Assembly (NCBI GenBank): GCA_035537875.1
Contig: DATLLJ010000044.1
Coordinates: 10,204-74,203 of the forward strand
Length of the DNA: 64,000 bases
Direction of reading: 5' to 3'
From: DATLLJ01 sp035537875
Lineage (GTDB): Bacteria; Acidobacteriota; Vicinamibacteria; Vicinamibacterales; CAVVIG01
Within the stretch, counting starts at the first letter, position 1. Each line of letters starts with the position of its first letter. The notes under the pieces were generated by a model. The model was not told where the DNA came from and did not search any database. It saw nothing but the letters and a program-made list of their open reading frames with translations. Below, piece by piece: positions 18,779 to 27,120 of this stretch. A program made the translations under genes and the position numbers.

Positions 18779-19812
18779 CCGGCTATTTCGTCCGCCGGCT
18801 GCTTCTCATCATCCCGACGTTCATTGGCATCACGATGGTGGTGTTTGTCGTGATGCACTTCGTGCCGGGCGGACCGATCGAGCGCCAAATCATGCTGTAC
18901 AAGATGGCGCTTGCCAGCGGCGAAGGCGGCGCTACCGGCGGCGGCATCGTGCGCAGCAGCACGGAAATCCCTCCGGAAGCGCTCGAGGAGCTGCGGCGCT
19001 TTTACGGCTTCGACAGGCCGGTCCACATCCGGTACGCCCGGTGGCTCTGGAACCTGATGCATCTCGACCTGGGCACGTCTTACGTGTACCAGGATCCGGT
19101 CTGGGACGTGATCAAGTCCCGCTTCCCGGTGTCGATCGTGCTTGGCATCACCGGGTTCCTGCTCAGCTATCTCGTCTGTGTGCCGCTCGGCGTGATGAAG
19201 GCGGTCCATCACGGGTCGAAGTTCGATTTCATCAGCAGCGCCCTGGTCTTCGTCGGCTATGCGGTGCCGGGATGGGCCCTCGGCACCGCTCTCCTCGTGC
19301 TCCTTGGCGGGGGCAGCTTCTGGAGTCTGTTTCCACTCGGCGGGTTCCGTCCGGATAACTGGCAGTATCTAAGCCTGTGGGGCAAGATTACCGGCCAGCT
19401 CCATCACATGTTCCTGCCAGTGCTGTGCTACATGGTGGGATCGTTCGCCACCGAGACGATCCTGGCGAAAAACTCGCTCATGGAGAACCTCGGTCAGGAC
19501 TACGTCCGGACGGCATTTGCCAAGGGCCTGACCGAGCGGCGCGTGATCTTCATCCACGCACTGCGGAACTCGCTGATTCCACTCGTGACCGGGCTCGGGC
19601 ACGTCATCAGCCTGGTGCTGGCCGGGTCGTTCCTGATCGAGCGTGTGTTCAACATCGACGGCATGGGCTATCTGGGATACACGGCCATCCTGCAGCGTGA
19701 CTATCCGGTCGCGCTCGGCATCCTGGTGGTCGGCAGCCTGCTGATGCTCGTCGGCAATATCCTCTCCGACATCTTCTACGCCCTGGTCGACCCGCGCATC
19801 CGCTTCCAATGA
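18775..19812 (+). CDS. ABC transporter permease, DppB/YejB type
   Basis: A 345-aa inner-membrane permease with six predicted helices. The first helix (LLLIIPTFIGITMVVFVVM) is followed by the FVPGGPIE signature of oligopeptide permeases. A cytoplasmic EAA loop that contacts the ATPase is seen as RTAFAKGLTERRVIFIHALR. A periplasmic insertion of about 60 residues after the first helix is typical of YejB. It overlaps the genes on both sides by 4 bp, consistent with strict co-expression with the second permease. Confidence 0.93.
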   Translation: MTGYFVRRLLLIIPTFIGITMVVFVVMHFVPGGPIERQIMLYKMALASGEGGATGGGIVRSSTEIPPEALEELRRFYGFDRPVHIRYARWLWNLMHLDLGTSYVYQDPVWDVIKSRFPVSIVLGITGFLLSYLVCVPLGVMKAVHHGSKFDFISSALVFVGYAVPGWALGTALLVLLGGGSFWSLFPLGGFRPDNWQYLSLWGKITGQLHHMFLPVLCYMVGSFATETILAKNSLMENLGQDYVRTAFAKGLTERRVIFIHALRNSLIPLVTGLGHVISLVLAGSFLIERVFNIDGMGYLGYTAILQRDYPVALGILVVGSLLMLVGNILSDIFYALVDPRIRFQ

Positions 19813-20915
19813 GCGACGGAGAGCGGAGCCTCGAGCAGGCAGTGGCGCCGTCAGGGTCGATCCTGCGGAAACGGCTGCGCAAGTTCCGCCGGCTGACTCG
19901 GGGCTACGTGGCGTTTCTCGCGATCGCCGGGGCCTATTCGGTGTCATTCTTCCTGCCGCTGCTCGCCAACAATGTCGCTCTCGTCGTCAAGTACCAGGGG
20001 CAGTACTACTTCCCCATCGCCGCCTACCACGCAGCCTCGGAGTTTGGGCTCAACACGATCGGCGAGCCCGACTACCGGGGGCTCAAGAGCTATTTTGCCG
20101 CCGAGGGCCAGGGCAATTGGGTGCTGCTGCCGCCGTACCCGTATGGGCCTAACGAATCGCTGTTCGATCTCCCTGGGTCTCCTCCCCATCCGCCCTCGGC
20201 ACGAAATATCTTCGGGACCGACGACCGCGGCCGTGACGTTCTGGTGCGCCTGGCGTACGGCTTCAACATCTCGCTGACGTTCGCGATTCTCGTGACATGC
20301 GTCGGATACCTCGCCGGCGTCAGCATAGGGGCCGCTCTTGGATACTTCGGCGGGAAGCTGGACATCTTCGGCCAGCGCGGCATCGAGATCTGGTCGTCGC
20401 TGCCGTTTCTCTACACGATCATCATCATCAGCTCGGTCGTCGTGCCCGTTTATCTCCCGGGCCGGAACCAGCTGCTCCAACCGTCGTTCTGGCTGCTCGT
20501 CGGCATTCTCGCGGTCTTCGACTGGATGGGCATTACCTACTACATCCGCGGCGAGTTCTACCGCGAAAAAGCGAAAGACTACGTCGGCGCCGCCATTGTC
20601 GCCGGCGTCTCCGAACCGGCTATCATGTTCCGCCATATTCTGCCGAACGCGCTGACTCCGGTCGTCTCCTTCGCGCCTTTCAATATCGTCGCCAACATCG
20701 GAGCGCTCGTCGCGCTCGACTTTCTCGGCTTTGGCCTTCCGGCGCCGACACCGAGCTGGGGCGAGCTGATTGGCCAGGGAATGGAAAACCTCACGAAGTG
20801 GTGGCTGGTGTTCTTCCCGCTGGGTGCCCTCTTCGTTACGCTCCTGCTCGTCGTCTTTATCGGCGAGGCTGTGCGCGAGGCCTTCGACCCGAAGGAATAC
20901 TCGCGGCTGCGCTGA
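19809..20915 (+). CDS. ABC transporter permease, DppC/YejE type
   Basis: A 368-aa partner permease. A cytoplasmic N-terminus and first helix (about 35-60) are followed by a periplasmic domain of about 110 residues and then the FGTDDRGRDVLVRLAYG motif typical of DppC proteins. Five further helices carry the EAA loop AAIVAGVSEPAIMFRHILPN. The enlarged periplasmic domain again points to the Yej branch. The next gene starts 3 bp after the stop. Confidence 0.93.
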   Translation: MSDGERSLEQAVAPSGSILRKRLRKFRRLTRGYVAFLAIAGAYSVSFFLPLLANNVALVVKYQGQYYFPIAAYHAASEFGLNTIGEPDYRGLKSYFAAEGQGNWVLLPPYPYGPNESLFDLPGSPPHPPSARNIFGTDDRGRDVLVRLAYGFNISLTFAILVTCVGYLAGVSIGAALGYFGGKLDIFGQRGIEIWSSLPFLYTIIIISSVVVPVYLPGRNQLLQPSFWLLVGILAVFDWMGITYYIRGEFYREKAKDYVGAAIVAGVSEPAIMFRHILPNALTPVVSFAPFNIVANIGALVALDFLGFGLPAPTPSWGELIGQGMENLTKWWLVFFPLGALFVTLLLVVFIGEAVREAFDPKEYSRLR

Positions 20916-20918
20916 GTC

Positions 20919-21965
20919 ATGTCCGCCCCTTTTCCCCGCGCCGACGCCGAGACCACCGTCACTGCAGCCCCGGTCCCGCTCGTCGAGATTCGAGGCCTGC
21001 GAACCCACTTCTTCACCGAATCCGGCGTCGCCAGAGCGGTCGACGGCGTGGACCTCGACATCATGCGCGGCGAGGTGCTCGGCCTCGTCGGCGAGTCGGG
21101 TTCCGGCAAGAGCGTGACCGCGCTCAGCATCCTGCGCCTCGTGCCGGACCCGCCCGGCCGCATCGTCGGCGGCGAGGTTCGCTTCAAGGGCCGCGACCTG
21201 CTGAGACTCTCCTGGGACGAGATCCGTTCGATCCGCGGGCGCGAGATCAGCATGATCTTCCAGGAGCCGATGACGTCGCTCAATCCGGTCTTCAAGATCG
21301 GCATGCAGGTGATGGAGGTCATCCTCGCTCACGAGCGTGTACCCGAGGAGCAGGCGCGGGCTCGCGCCGAAAAGCTGCTCAACGCGGTGGGGATTCCGGA
21401 CCCGCAGGCGCGCATGAATCAGTATCCGCACGAGCTATCGGGCGGGATGCGCCAGCGCGTGATGATCGCGATCGCGCTGGCCCTCAACCCGGCCCTTCTC
21501 ATCGCGGACGAGCCGACGACAGCGCTCGACGTGACGATACAGGCACAGATCCTGGATTTGATGCTCGAGATGAAGGATCGGGACGACTCGATTCTGCTCA
21601 TCACTCATAACCTGGCGGTCGTCGCGGAGACCTGCGATCGCGTGGCGGTCATGTACGGCGGCAAGATTCAGGAGGTCGCCCCGGTCCGCGAGCTGTTTCA
21701 CAATCCGCTGCACCCCTATACTCGCGGCCTGCTCGCCTCGCTGCCCCGGGTGGACGGCGAGAGGGCCGAGCGTTTGACGACCATTCCCGGCTCGGTGCCG
21801 GACATCCACGAGCTCCCCCCGGGCTGCAAATTCACGTCTCGCTGCACGGAGCGTTTCGAGCCATGCCAGGGGATCGAGCCCCCGCTGATTGAAGCGGGGC
21901 CCGGCCACTGGGTGCGGTGCCACCTCCACGACAGTTGCCATGGGTACCATGGACGCCATTCTTGA
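20919..21965 (+). CDS. ABC transporter ATP-binding protein, DppD type
   Basis: A 348-aa nucleotide-binding subunit. Walker A GESGSGKS is at 58-65, the signature is LSGGMRQR, Walker B is LLIADEPT and the switch His lies in LLITHNL. The C-terminal oligopeptide-transporter extension is present (HPYTRGLLASLP, then a four-Cys region with CKFTSRC and CQG) and in relatives may carry an iron-sulphur cluster. Together with the next subunit it powers the permease pair. The two ATPases are separate genes, unlike the fused YejF. Confidence 0.95.
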   Translation: MSAPFPRADAETTVTAAPVPLVEIRGLRTHFFTESGVARAVDGVDLDIMRGEVLGLVGESGSGKSVTALSILRLVPDPPGRIVGGEVRFKGRDLLRLSWDEIRSIRGREISMIFQEPMTSLNPVFKIGMQVMEVILAHERVPEEQARARAEKLLNAVGIPDPQARMNQYPHELSGGMRQRVMIAIALALNPALLIADEPTTALDVTIQAQILDLMLEMKDRDDSILLITHNLAVVAETCDRVAVMYGGKIQEVAPVRELFHNPLHPYTRGLLASLPRVDGERAERLTTIPGSVPDIHELPPGCKFTSRCTERFEPCQGIEPPLIEAGPGHWVRCHLHDSCHGYHGRHS

Positions 21966-22965
21966 AGTCCAGGACCTGGCGGTCCGGTTCCCGGTCTTCG
22001 GCGGAATCATCCCGCGCAAGAAGGCGGAGGTGCGGGCCGTCGACGGCGTATCCCTGACGCTCGGCCGCGGGGAGACGGTCGGCCTCGTTGGCGAGTCGGG
22101 CTGCGGCAAGACGACCGTGGGCCGCGCGATCGTCCACATCCTCCGCGCGATGAGCTATCGCGTCGAGGTGGAAGGGCGCATTCTCTATCACCACCCGGGC
22201 GGCGTCGTCGATCTGGCGTCGCTCACGGGTCGGCAGATGCGGCGCTACCGATCCGATCTGCAGATGGTCTTCCAGGACCCTTACTCGTCATTGAATCCGC
22301 GCATGACGGTCGGCAACATCATCGAGGAGCCCCTGAAGATCCACACGAAGGACTCGGCGGCGGCGCGCCGCGAGAGGGTTCGCTGGTTGCTGGACAAGGT
22401 GCGGTTGTCCCCGGAACATGCGAGCCGGTACCCACACGAGTTTTCGGGTGGTCAGCGGCAGCGAATTGGCATCGCCCGTGCGCTTGCGACGAACCCGAAG
22501 ATTGTGATCGCCGACGAACCGGTCAGCGCGCTGGACGTCTCGATTCAGGCCCAGGTGATCAACCTCATGCAGGATCTCCAGCAGGAGTTCGGGCTGTCGT
22601 ACCTCTTCATCTCGCACGATCTCTCGGTCGTCAGGCACATCTCGGACCGCATCTTCGTCATGTACCTCGGGCAAATCGTCGAAGCGGGTCCCGCCGAGGC
22701 GATCTATCGAAATCCTCTGCACCCGTACTCGCGCCTGCTGCTGTCCGCCGTGCCGCGGCCGGATCCCGATCTGCGCCGCCGACGGGCGCCTCGACTGCGC
22801 GACGACTTGCCGTCGCCGCTCAACAAGCCGTCTGGATGCGCGTTCAGGACGCGATGCCCGATTGCCCAGCCGAGCTGCGCTGACCAGGTTCCCCCGCTCG
22901 AAGAGCGCCACGGGCGTCAGGTGGCTTGCCCGTATGCGGAGCAGGGGCTGGAGTTGGGAGGCTAG
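21949..22965 (+). CDS. ABC transporter ATP-binding protein, DppF type
   Basis: A 338-aa second ATPase. Walker A is GESGCGKT at 48-55, followed by the signature FSGGQRQR, Walker B IVIADEPV, and the oligopeptide extension with HPYSRLLLSAVP and a C-terminal Cys cluster. The start ATG at 21949 overlaps the previous gene by 17 bp; ATG at 21940 is an alternative, and a longer frame from 21889 adds non-conserved residues. The last codons (EQGLELGG) are written in the same GGGGCTGGAG words that continue as an intergenic repeat after the stop, so the C-terminus may have been extended by that repeat. Confidence 0.94.
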   Translation: MDAILEVQDLAVRFPVFGGIIPRKKAEVRAVDGVSLTLGRGETVGLVGESGCGKTTVGRAIVHILRAMSYRVEVEGRILYHHPGGVVDLASLTGRQMRRYRSDLQMVFQDPYSSLNPRMTVGNIIEEPLKIHTKDSAAARRERVRWLLDKVRLSPEHASRYPHEFSGGQRQRIGIARALATNPKIVIADEPVSALDVSIQAQVINLMQDLQQEFGLSYLFISHDLSVVRHISDRIFVMYLGQIVEAGPAEAIYRNPLHPYSRLLLSAVPRPDPDLRRRRAPRLRDDLPSPLNKPSGCAFRTRCPIAQPSCADQVPPLEERHGRQVACPYAEQGLELGG

Positions 22966-23017
22966 GGGCCAGAGGTTGGAGGCTAGGGGCTGGAGGTTAG
23001 GGGCTGGATTTGGAGGT
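22943..23017 (+). repeat. Degenerate tandem words GGGGCTGGAGG / GGAGGCTAG
   Basis: About 75 bp made of four to five imperfect copies of a 10-14 bp purine-rich word (GGGGCTGGAG, TTGGGAGGCTAG, TTGGAGGCTAG, GGGGCTGGAGGTTAG). It supplies the last codons and TAG stop of the upstream ATPase gene and ends just before the ATG of the CPBP gene. Confidence 0.75.
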
Positions 23018-23022
23018 TTCGC

Positions 23023-23619
23023 ATGCCTTTCACCCTGGCCATACTCGCAACGATTCTTGGCTACACGTGGGTGCTCGAGCCGCGTGGCGTCCCCGTCGGC
23101 GTACCCGCCGTCATCGTTGTTGCCATCACTGTATTGAACGGATGGCGTTCAGGCGTAGTGGGCGCGTCTCCAAGAGCGCTGCTGCCCGCTTCACGAGCGG
23201 CCGCGCTCTTCACCGTGGCGGCAGTGCTCGTGGTGCTCGGTGCCGGGCTGGCGCTCGGTACCCTTCACGATCGCGGGGCGTCGCTCCGCGACATCGCCCT
23301 CCTGATCCCCTGGGGCACCGCACAACAGTGGGTGCTTCAGACAGTCGTCCACCACGAGGCGCGCCGGCTGACCTCGCCGAAGCAAGGCATCGTTGTTGCC
23401 GCGGCGGTCTTCGCGGTTGTCCACATGCCGAATCCGCTGTTGATGATGACGACGTTTGCTGGTGCGCTCGGCTGGTGCGCGATTTTCACCCGCCATTCGA
23501 ACATCCTGCCGCTCGGCGTCTCGCACGCGATTGCAACGCTCGCGCTTCTGTATGCGTTCGACGACGAACTCACGGGGCACCTTCGCATCGGCCAGGCGTA
23601 TCTGCGGCTCCCCCGCTGA
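23023..23619 (+). CDS. CPBP (CAAX-protease/bacteriocin-processing-like) family membrane protein, variant motif 1
   Basis: A 198-aa integral membrane protein with about five or six helices. The fold is suggested by motif 2 (VFAVVHMPNP, His134) and motif 3 (LPLGVSHAIAT, His168), the usual metal ligands of CPBP/Rce1-type intramembrane proteases. The expected motif 1 EExxxR is replaced by QQWVLQ (Gln101-Gln102), so the catalytic glutamates appear to be missing. It may be a non-classical or inactive member. It follows the transporter operon after a repeat-rich 57-bp gap, so linked expression is possible but not shown. Confidence 0.7.
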   Translation: MPFTLAILATILGYTWVLEPRGVPVGVPAVIVVAITVLNGWRSGVVGASPRALLPASRAAALFTVAAVLVVLGAGLALGTLHDRGASLRDIALLIPWGTAQQWVLQTVVHHEARRLTSPKQGIVVAAAVFAVVHMPNPLLMMTTFAGALGWCAIFTRHSNILPLGVSHAIATLALLYAFDDELTGHLRIGQAYLRLPR

Positions 23620-23686
23620 GCAGGTGGCACAGTACGAGGGCCGGGAGTGGCCTGCAGTGGCTCTCCGCGTACCACTCACGGGATCG

Positions 23687-24514
23687 TTAGGATCGATCCC
23701 GCAGCCACTCCCCATCGAAGAGAATCTCGGCCCAGCCCGTGAGGTAAACGCTGTCGTCCAGCCATTCGACCCGCTGCGCGCCGCCGGGCGCGATGACATC
23801 GGCCTCACGACGAGCTCCGCCGTAGGCGGCGGCGGCGACGAGGGCTGCGCACGATCCGGTGCCCGACGATGTCGTTGGACCGACGCCGCGCTCCCAGATG
23901 AGGATGCGGACGGTGTCAGGGGCTTCGACGGCGGCGAATTCGACGTTCGTGCCCTCGGGAAACTGGGGATGCCGCTCGAGGCTGTGGCCAATGCTCTCGA
24001 AGCGGGTCTGGTCGGGCAACGGGCCGAGCAACACCGCTTGTGGATTGCCGAAGTCCATCACCACCAGCGTCAGACTGTGGCCACCCGCCGCGATTTGGAT
24101 TTGCCGGAGATCGCGGGGCAACCCCATCGCGGTCCGAAACGTCTGACGTGCGTCGGCGTCGCGCCCTTCCAGGCGGGTCAATTGTTTCGCACCAGCCTCG
24201 GTGTGAATCGTGACCCGGTTCGTTGACTGGCCTGCAGGACGATCGCGCAGCAGCAGCGCGCCCAGCCCGCGGACACCATTTCCCGATACTTCCGCTCGCC
24301 CGCCGTCGGCATTGAACAGCTGCATGGCCGCCCCCTCAGGGGTCGGCACGAAGACGATCAGACCGTCGGCGCCGACGCCCGTGTGGCGATTGCACAATTC
24401 CCTGGCAAGCGCGTCGAACGGTCGGCCATCCACAGCCTCGCGTCGGACGTACAGGAAGTCGTTACCGTAGGCGTGTGCTTTGGTGAAGGGAAATGAGCCG
24501 GGGAATTTGGTCAT
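23687..24514 (-). CDS. dapF: Diaminopimelate epimerase homologue with both catalytic cysteines replaced by serine
   Basis: A 275-aa protein of normal DapF length. Canonical DapF interconverts LL- and meso-diaminopimelate for lysine and peptidoglycan. Fold signatures are present: KAHAYGNDF (12-20), NRHTGVGADG (42-51), FNADGGRAEVSGNG (67-80), FPEGTNVEF, and WERGVGPTTSSGTGSCAA (207-224). The two catalytic Cys positions of the family are Ser77 (codon 24284-24286) and Ser217, and the Glu before the second one is Pro213. I checked both serine codons in the DNA. It may be a divergent active clade, a dehydratase or racemase-like relative, or inactive. The ATG sits inside a GATGACC word repeat, so the start is slightly uncertain. 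Confidence 0.88.
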   Translation of the reverse strand: MTKFPGSFPFTKAHAYGNDFLYVRREAVDGRPFDALARELCNRHTGVGADGLIVFVPTPEGAAMQLFNADGGRAEVSGNGVRGLGALLLRDRPAGQSTNRVTIHTEAGAKQLTRLEGRDADARQTFRTAMGLPRDLRQIQIAAGGHSLTLVVMDFGNPQAVLLGPLPDQTRFESIGHSLERHPQFPEGTNVEFAAVEAPDTVRILIWERGVGPTTSSGTGSCAALVAAAAYGGARREADVIAPGGAQRVEWLDDSVYLTGWAEILFDGEWLRDRS

Positions 24515-24545
24515 CGGGTCATCTGGTCACTGATTGGGTCATTTG
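24507..24545 (-). repeat. GATGACC word repeat spanning a stop and a start codon
   Basis: On the minus strand the words ATGACC, GTGACC, GATGACC and GATGACC occur in 39 bp. They include the TGA stop of the methyltransferase gene and the ATG of the dapF homologue. The same words recur on the plus strand at 15459-15480 and 15736-15750, even with the following AATTCCCC. Confidence 0.75.
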
Positions 24546-25297
24546 GTGCAGAACGCGAGCAGATGCCACCCGAAGCGCCGTACCATCGCGCGCGGCAGCG
24601 CGTTGAAGGTGCCGACGAACAGGCCGTTATACAGTGCGCCTTTCCAGCCGCCGTGGAGGCGCGACTTCACCGGAAAGCGTTCGGGGACGATGCGCACCGT
24701 GCGAAATCGTGTCAGAAGGCGTCGAAACTCTTTCTCGCTGAACTTGAGCAACACCGGGGCATCGTCGTGCTCGAGCCCCACCTTCATCACCTTCGAGAGT
24801 GCATTCAGCCACGACACGCGGTTGTACACCTGAAAGATCGCCTGGCCTCCAGGTTTCAGCACGCGATGGCATTCGTTGACAAGCTGCTGCGGGTTCGCGG
24901 TGTACTGCACCACTCCGTGGGCATACACCAGGTCGAACGTCTCGTCCGCAAACGGAAGCGATTCGCCATCCGCGATCTCGAACCGACCCGTCAGACCCTG
25001 CTGCTCGAAGTTCGCCTTCGCGAGGGCAATCGCCGATGCGGTGAGATCGACGCCGCAGACGCGGGCGCCGCCCTTTGCGAACCGGGCGAGATCCACCCCG
25101 GCGCCGCAGCCGACCTCGAGTACCGATCGGCCACGCCACGCGTCGAAGCCCACCAGGCGCGGCAGGTGGTGCAGTTTTTCAAAGTGGTACTGGTCGAGGT
25201 CATCGAAGAAGCCACGCGATCCCACGGGATGCTTCGTGATGTCGAGATCGTGGATGTGCCGTTCCCAGTATTCACGGACCTGCTCAGTTGTCGCCAC
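24539..25297 (-). CDS. Class I SAM-dependent methyltransferase
   Basis: A 252-aa soluble methyltransferase. The SAM-binding motif I is VLEVGCGAGVDL, followed by the acidic GVDLTASAI, motif II FDLVYAHGVVQYT and the post-motif LKPGGQAIFQVYN. The C-terminal part (from about 170) is basic and aromatic. Substrate unknown; the family includes UbiE/COQ5 and glycan methyltransferases. A GTG start at 25297 is chosen because the frame further upstream runs into the intergenic inverted repeat. Its stop lies within the word repeat just before dapF, so the two genes may be cotranscribed. Confidence 0.88.
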   Translation of the reverse strand: MATTEQVREYWERHIHDLDITKHPVGSRGFFDDLDQYHFEKLHHLPRLVGFDAWRGRSVLEVGCGAGVDLARFAKGGARVCGVDLTASAIALAKANFEQQGLTGRFEIADGESLPFADETFDLVYAHGVVQYTANPQQLVNECHRVLKPGGQAIFQVYNRVSWLNALSKVMKVGLEHDDAPVLLKFSEKEFRRLLTRFRTVRIVPERFPVKSRLHGGWKGALYNGLFVGTFNALPRAMVRRFGWHLLAFCTK

Positions 25298-25312
25298 GAC
25301 AGAACTATAGCA

Positions 25313-25487
25313 ATTGCAGGATTGCAGCATGGCAGGATTGCAGGAAGTGGAAGGGGAAAAGTGGAAGAGTGGAAAAGGGGAAAATCGAAGAGTGGAAAAG
25401 GGCGAAAGGTACCCGGCAAAAGGGGAAGGGTCTCACCTCAATCTGCAATAGACTTTCTGCAATCCTGCCATGCTGCAATCCTGCAAT
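25313..25487. repeat. Perfect 31-bp inverted repeat flanking a purine-rich word repeat
   Basis: The left arm 25313-25343 (beginning ATTGCAGGATTGCAG) and right arm 25457-25487 are exact reverse complements. Each arm is itself a double of the word ATTGCAGG. Between them is a GA-rich stretch of GTGGAAAAGGG-like words (25344-25425). The right arm ends in CTGCAAT and shares AT with the glpD start codon. The 175-bp block lies between divergent genes, so it also contains their promoters. Confidence 0.8.
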
Positions 25488-27111
25488 GTACCGTGATGTG
25501 ACTCAATTGACCGCGCGGACCTTCGACGTGCTCGTCGTCGGCGGCGGTGTCTACGGTCTGACCATCGCCTACGATGCGGCGCAGCGCGGGTTGTCCGTGG
25601 CATTGATCGAGCGTGCAGACTTCGGGAGCGGCGCGTCTTTCAATCACCTTCGCACGATCCATGGAGGGCTCCGCTACCTCCAGACGCTCGATATCGGGCG
25701 CGCGCGCGAGTCGATGCGCGAGCGGCGGGCTATCGCCACCATCGCTCCGCACGCGGTGCGCCCGCTTCGTTTTGCGCTGCCGCTGCACCGCTCGCTCACG
25801 CGGGGTGTGACGGCCATGCGCGGTGGATTCCTCCTGGATCGTCTGATCGCGTTCGACCGCAACCGGGGCGTGGCGGCATCTCATCGGCTGCCGCCGGGCC
25901 GTGTGGTGACGGGCGCCGACCTGCAGCGCATCGAGGGATTGGCGCAGCCAGGCGTCCGGGCCGCGGCTGTGTGGTACGACTACGTCACCGTCGAGGCCGA
26001 TCGCTTGACGTTTTCGTTCGCGCTGGCGGCTGCCGAACATGGCGCCGTCCTCGCGAACCATGTCGAGGCGGTTGCCCTGATCGCAGAAGGGCCAAGGGTG
26101 ACAGGCGTGCGCGCCCGCGACCTTCTGGGCGACGGCGAACTGGAGGTGGCGGCGCGCGTCACGGTCAACGCGACCGGAGGCGCCGTGGACCGACTGCTCG
26201 AGCCGATTGGCGCCGCCACGAACATCCCGATGATGATGGCCATGAACCTGGTGACGCGGCGCACGGCCGGCGATACCGCGCTCGGCGGACGGTCCTCCTT
26301 CGGTCGAAACTTCTTTCTGGTTCCTTGGCGGGGGCGGTCATTGTTCGGGACCTGGGAATCGGGCAGCCGCGCTCGGGCGAAAGACGCGGAAATTGCGGAA
26401 GCCGACATCTTGTCGTTCGTTCGCGAGCTCAACGAGGCATTCCCGTCGCTGGCGCTGGGCCTTGATGACGTCACGCTCGTCCATCGCGGGCAGGTCCCGG
26501 CTGCCGTCGGGCCCGGTGGACTGAGGCTCGAGGGTCACGAGCACGTGCGCGATCATTCCTCGGATCGTTCGCGCAACCTCGAAGGGTTGGTCAGCGTCGT
26601 TGGCGCAAAATACACGACCGCCCGCGGAGTGGCCGAGCGCGTCACGAGCCGGCTTCTGACGAAGCTGCACAAGCCGGCTGTTGCCTGCCGGACGGCGACG
26701 ACTCCCCTTCCAGGCGCCCCCGCCGATGCGGGTGCGGCGGCGGGCCCCCCGGCCGCATGGCGTGACAATCTTCCGGATGATGCGAGTCGCCACCTGGCTG
26801 GGTCCTACGGATCCCGGTGCGCCGAAATTCTCGCCGTCTGCGCCGAGAAGCCCGACCTCGCCACCCGGCTGAGCGACGAGGGTCCGGTCACTGGCGCCGA
26901 GATCGCCTGGGCCGCGAGGCACGAGATGGCTCTGACGCTGGCCGACGCCGTCGTACGCCGGACACCGCTCGGCGCCCTGGGCTATCCCGGTGACCGAGCC
27001 GTCGACCGCGCCGCCTCGATTATGGCGTCCGAGCTGAGGTGGACTTCCGACCGAAGGGCTGTCGAGATTCAGAATCTGCGCAACTTCTTCGCGCGGTCAC
27101 GATTCGGGTGA
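25486..27111 (+). CDS. glpD: Glycerol-3-phosphate dehydrogenase (FAD-dependent)
   Basis: A 541-aa membrane-associated flavoenzyme that oxidises sn-glycerol-3-phosphate to dihydroxyacetone phosphate and passes electrons to quinone. The FAD-binding motif VVGGGVYG is at 17-24, followed by LIERADFGSGASFNHLRTIHGGLRYLQ, a DAO-type core, and the C-terminal DAO_C helical domain with EIAWAARHEMALTLADAVVRRTPLG. Start ATG at 25486 directly follows an inverted repeat; GTG at 25498 is an alternative. It is convergent with the FkbM gene. No glpK or glpF is nearby. It could serve glycerolipid turnover. Confidence 0.92.
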   Translation: MYRDVTQLTARTFDVLVVGGGVYGLTIAYDAAQRGLSVALIERADFGSGASFNHLRTIHGGLRYLQTLDIGRARESMRERRAIATIAPHAVRPLRFALPLHRSLTRGVTAMRGGFLLDRLIAFDRNRGVAASHRLPPGRVVTGADLQRIEGLAQPGVRAAAVWYDYVTVEADRLTFSFALAAAEHGAVLANHVEAVALIAEGPRVTGVRARDLLGDGELEVAARVTVNATGGAVDRLLEPIGAATNIPMMMAMNLVTRRTAGDTALGGRSSFGRNFFLVPWRGRSLFGTWESGSRARAKDAEIAEADILSFVRELNEAFPSLALGLDDVTLVHRGQVPAAVGPGGLRLEGHEHVRDHSSDRSRNLEGLVSVVGAKYTTARGVAERVTSRLLTKLHKPAVACRTATTPLPGAPADAGAAAGPPAAWRDNLPDDASRHLAGSYGSRCAEILAVCAEKPDLATRLSDEGPVTGAEIAWAARHEMALTLADAVVRRTPLGALGYPGDRAVDRAASIMASELRWTSDRRAVEIQNLRNFFARSRFG

Positions 27112-27120
27112 CGCTTCACC

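Noticed and set aside
19944..21431. Minus-strand frame of about 495 codons
   Set aside because: Spans antisense to a permease and an ATPase with strong motifs; its His/Arg/Asp-rich product matches no fold.
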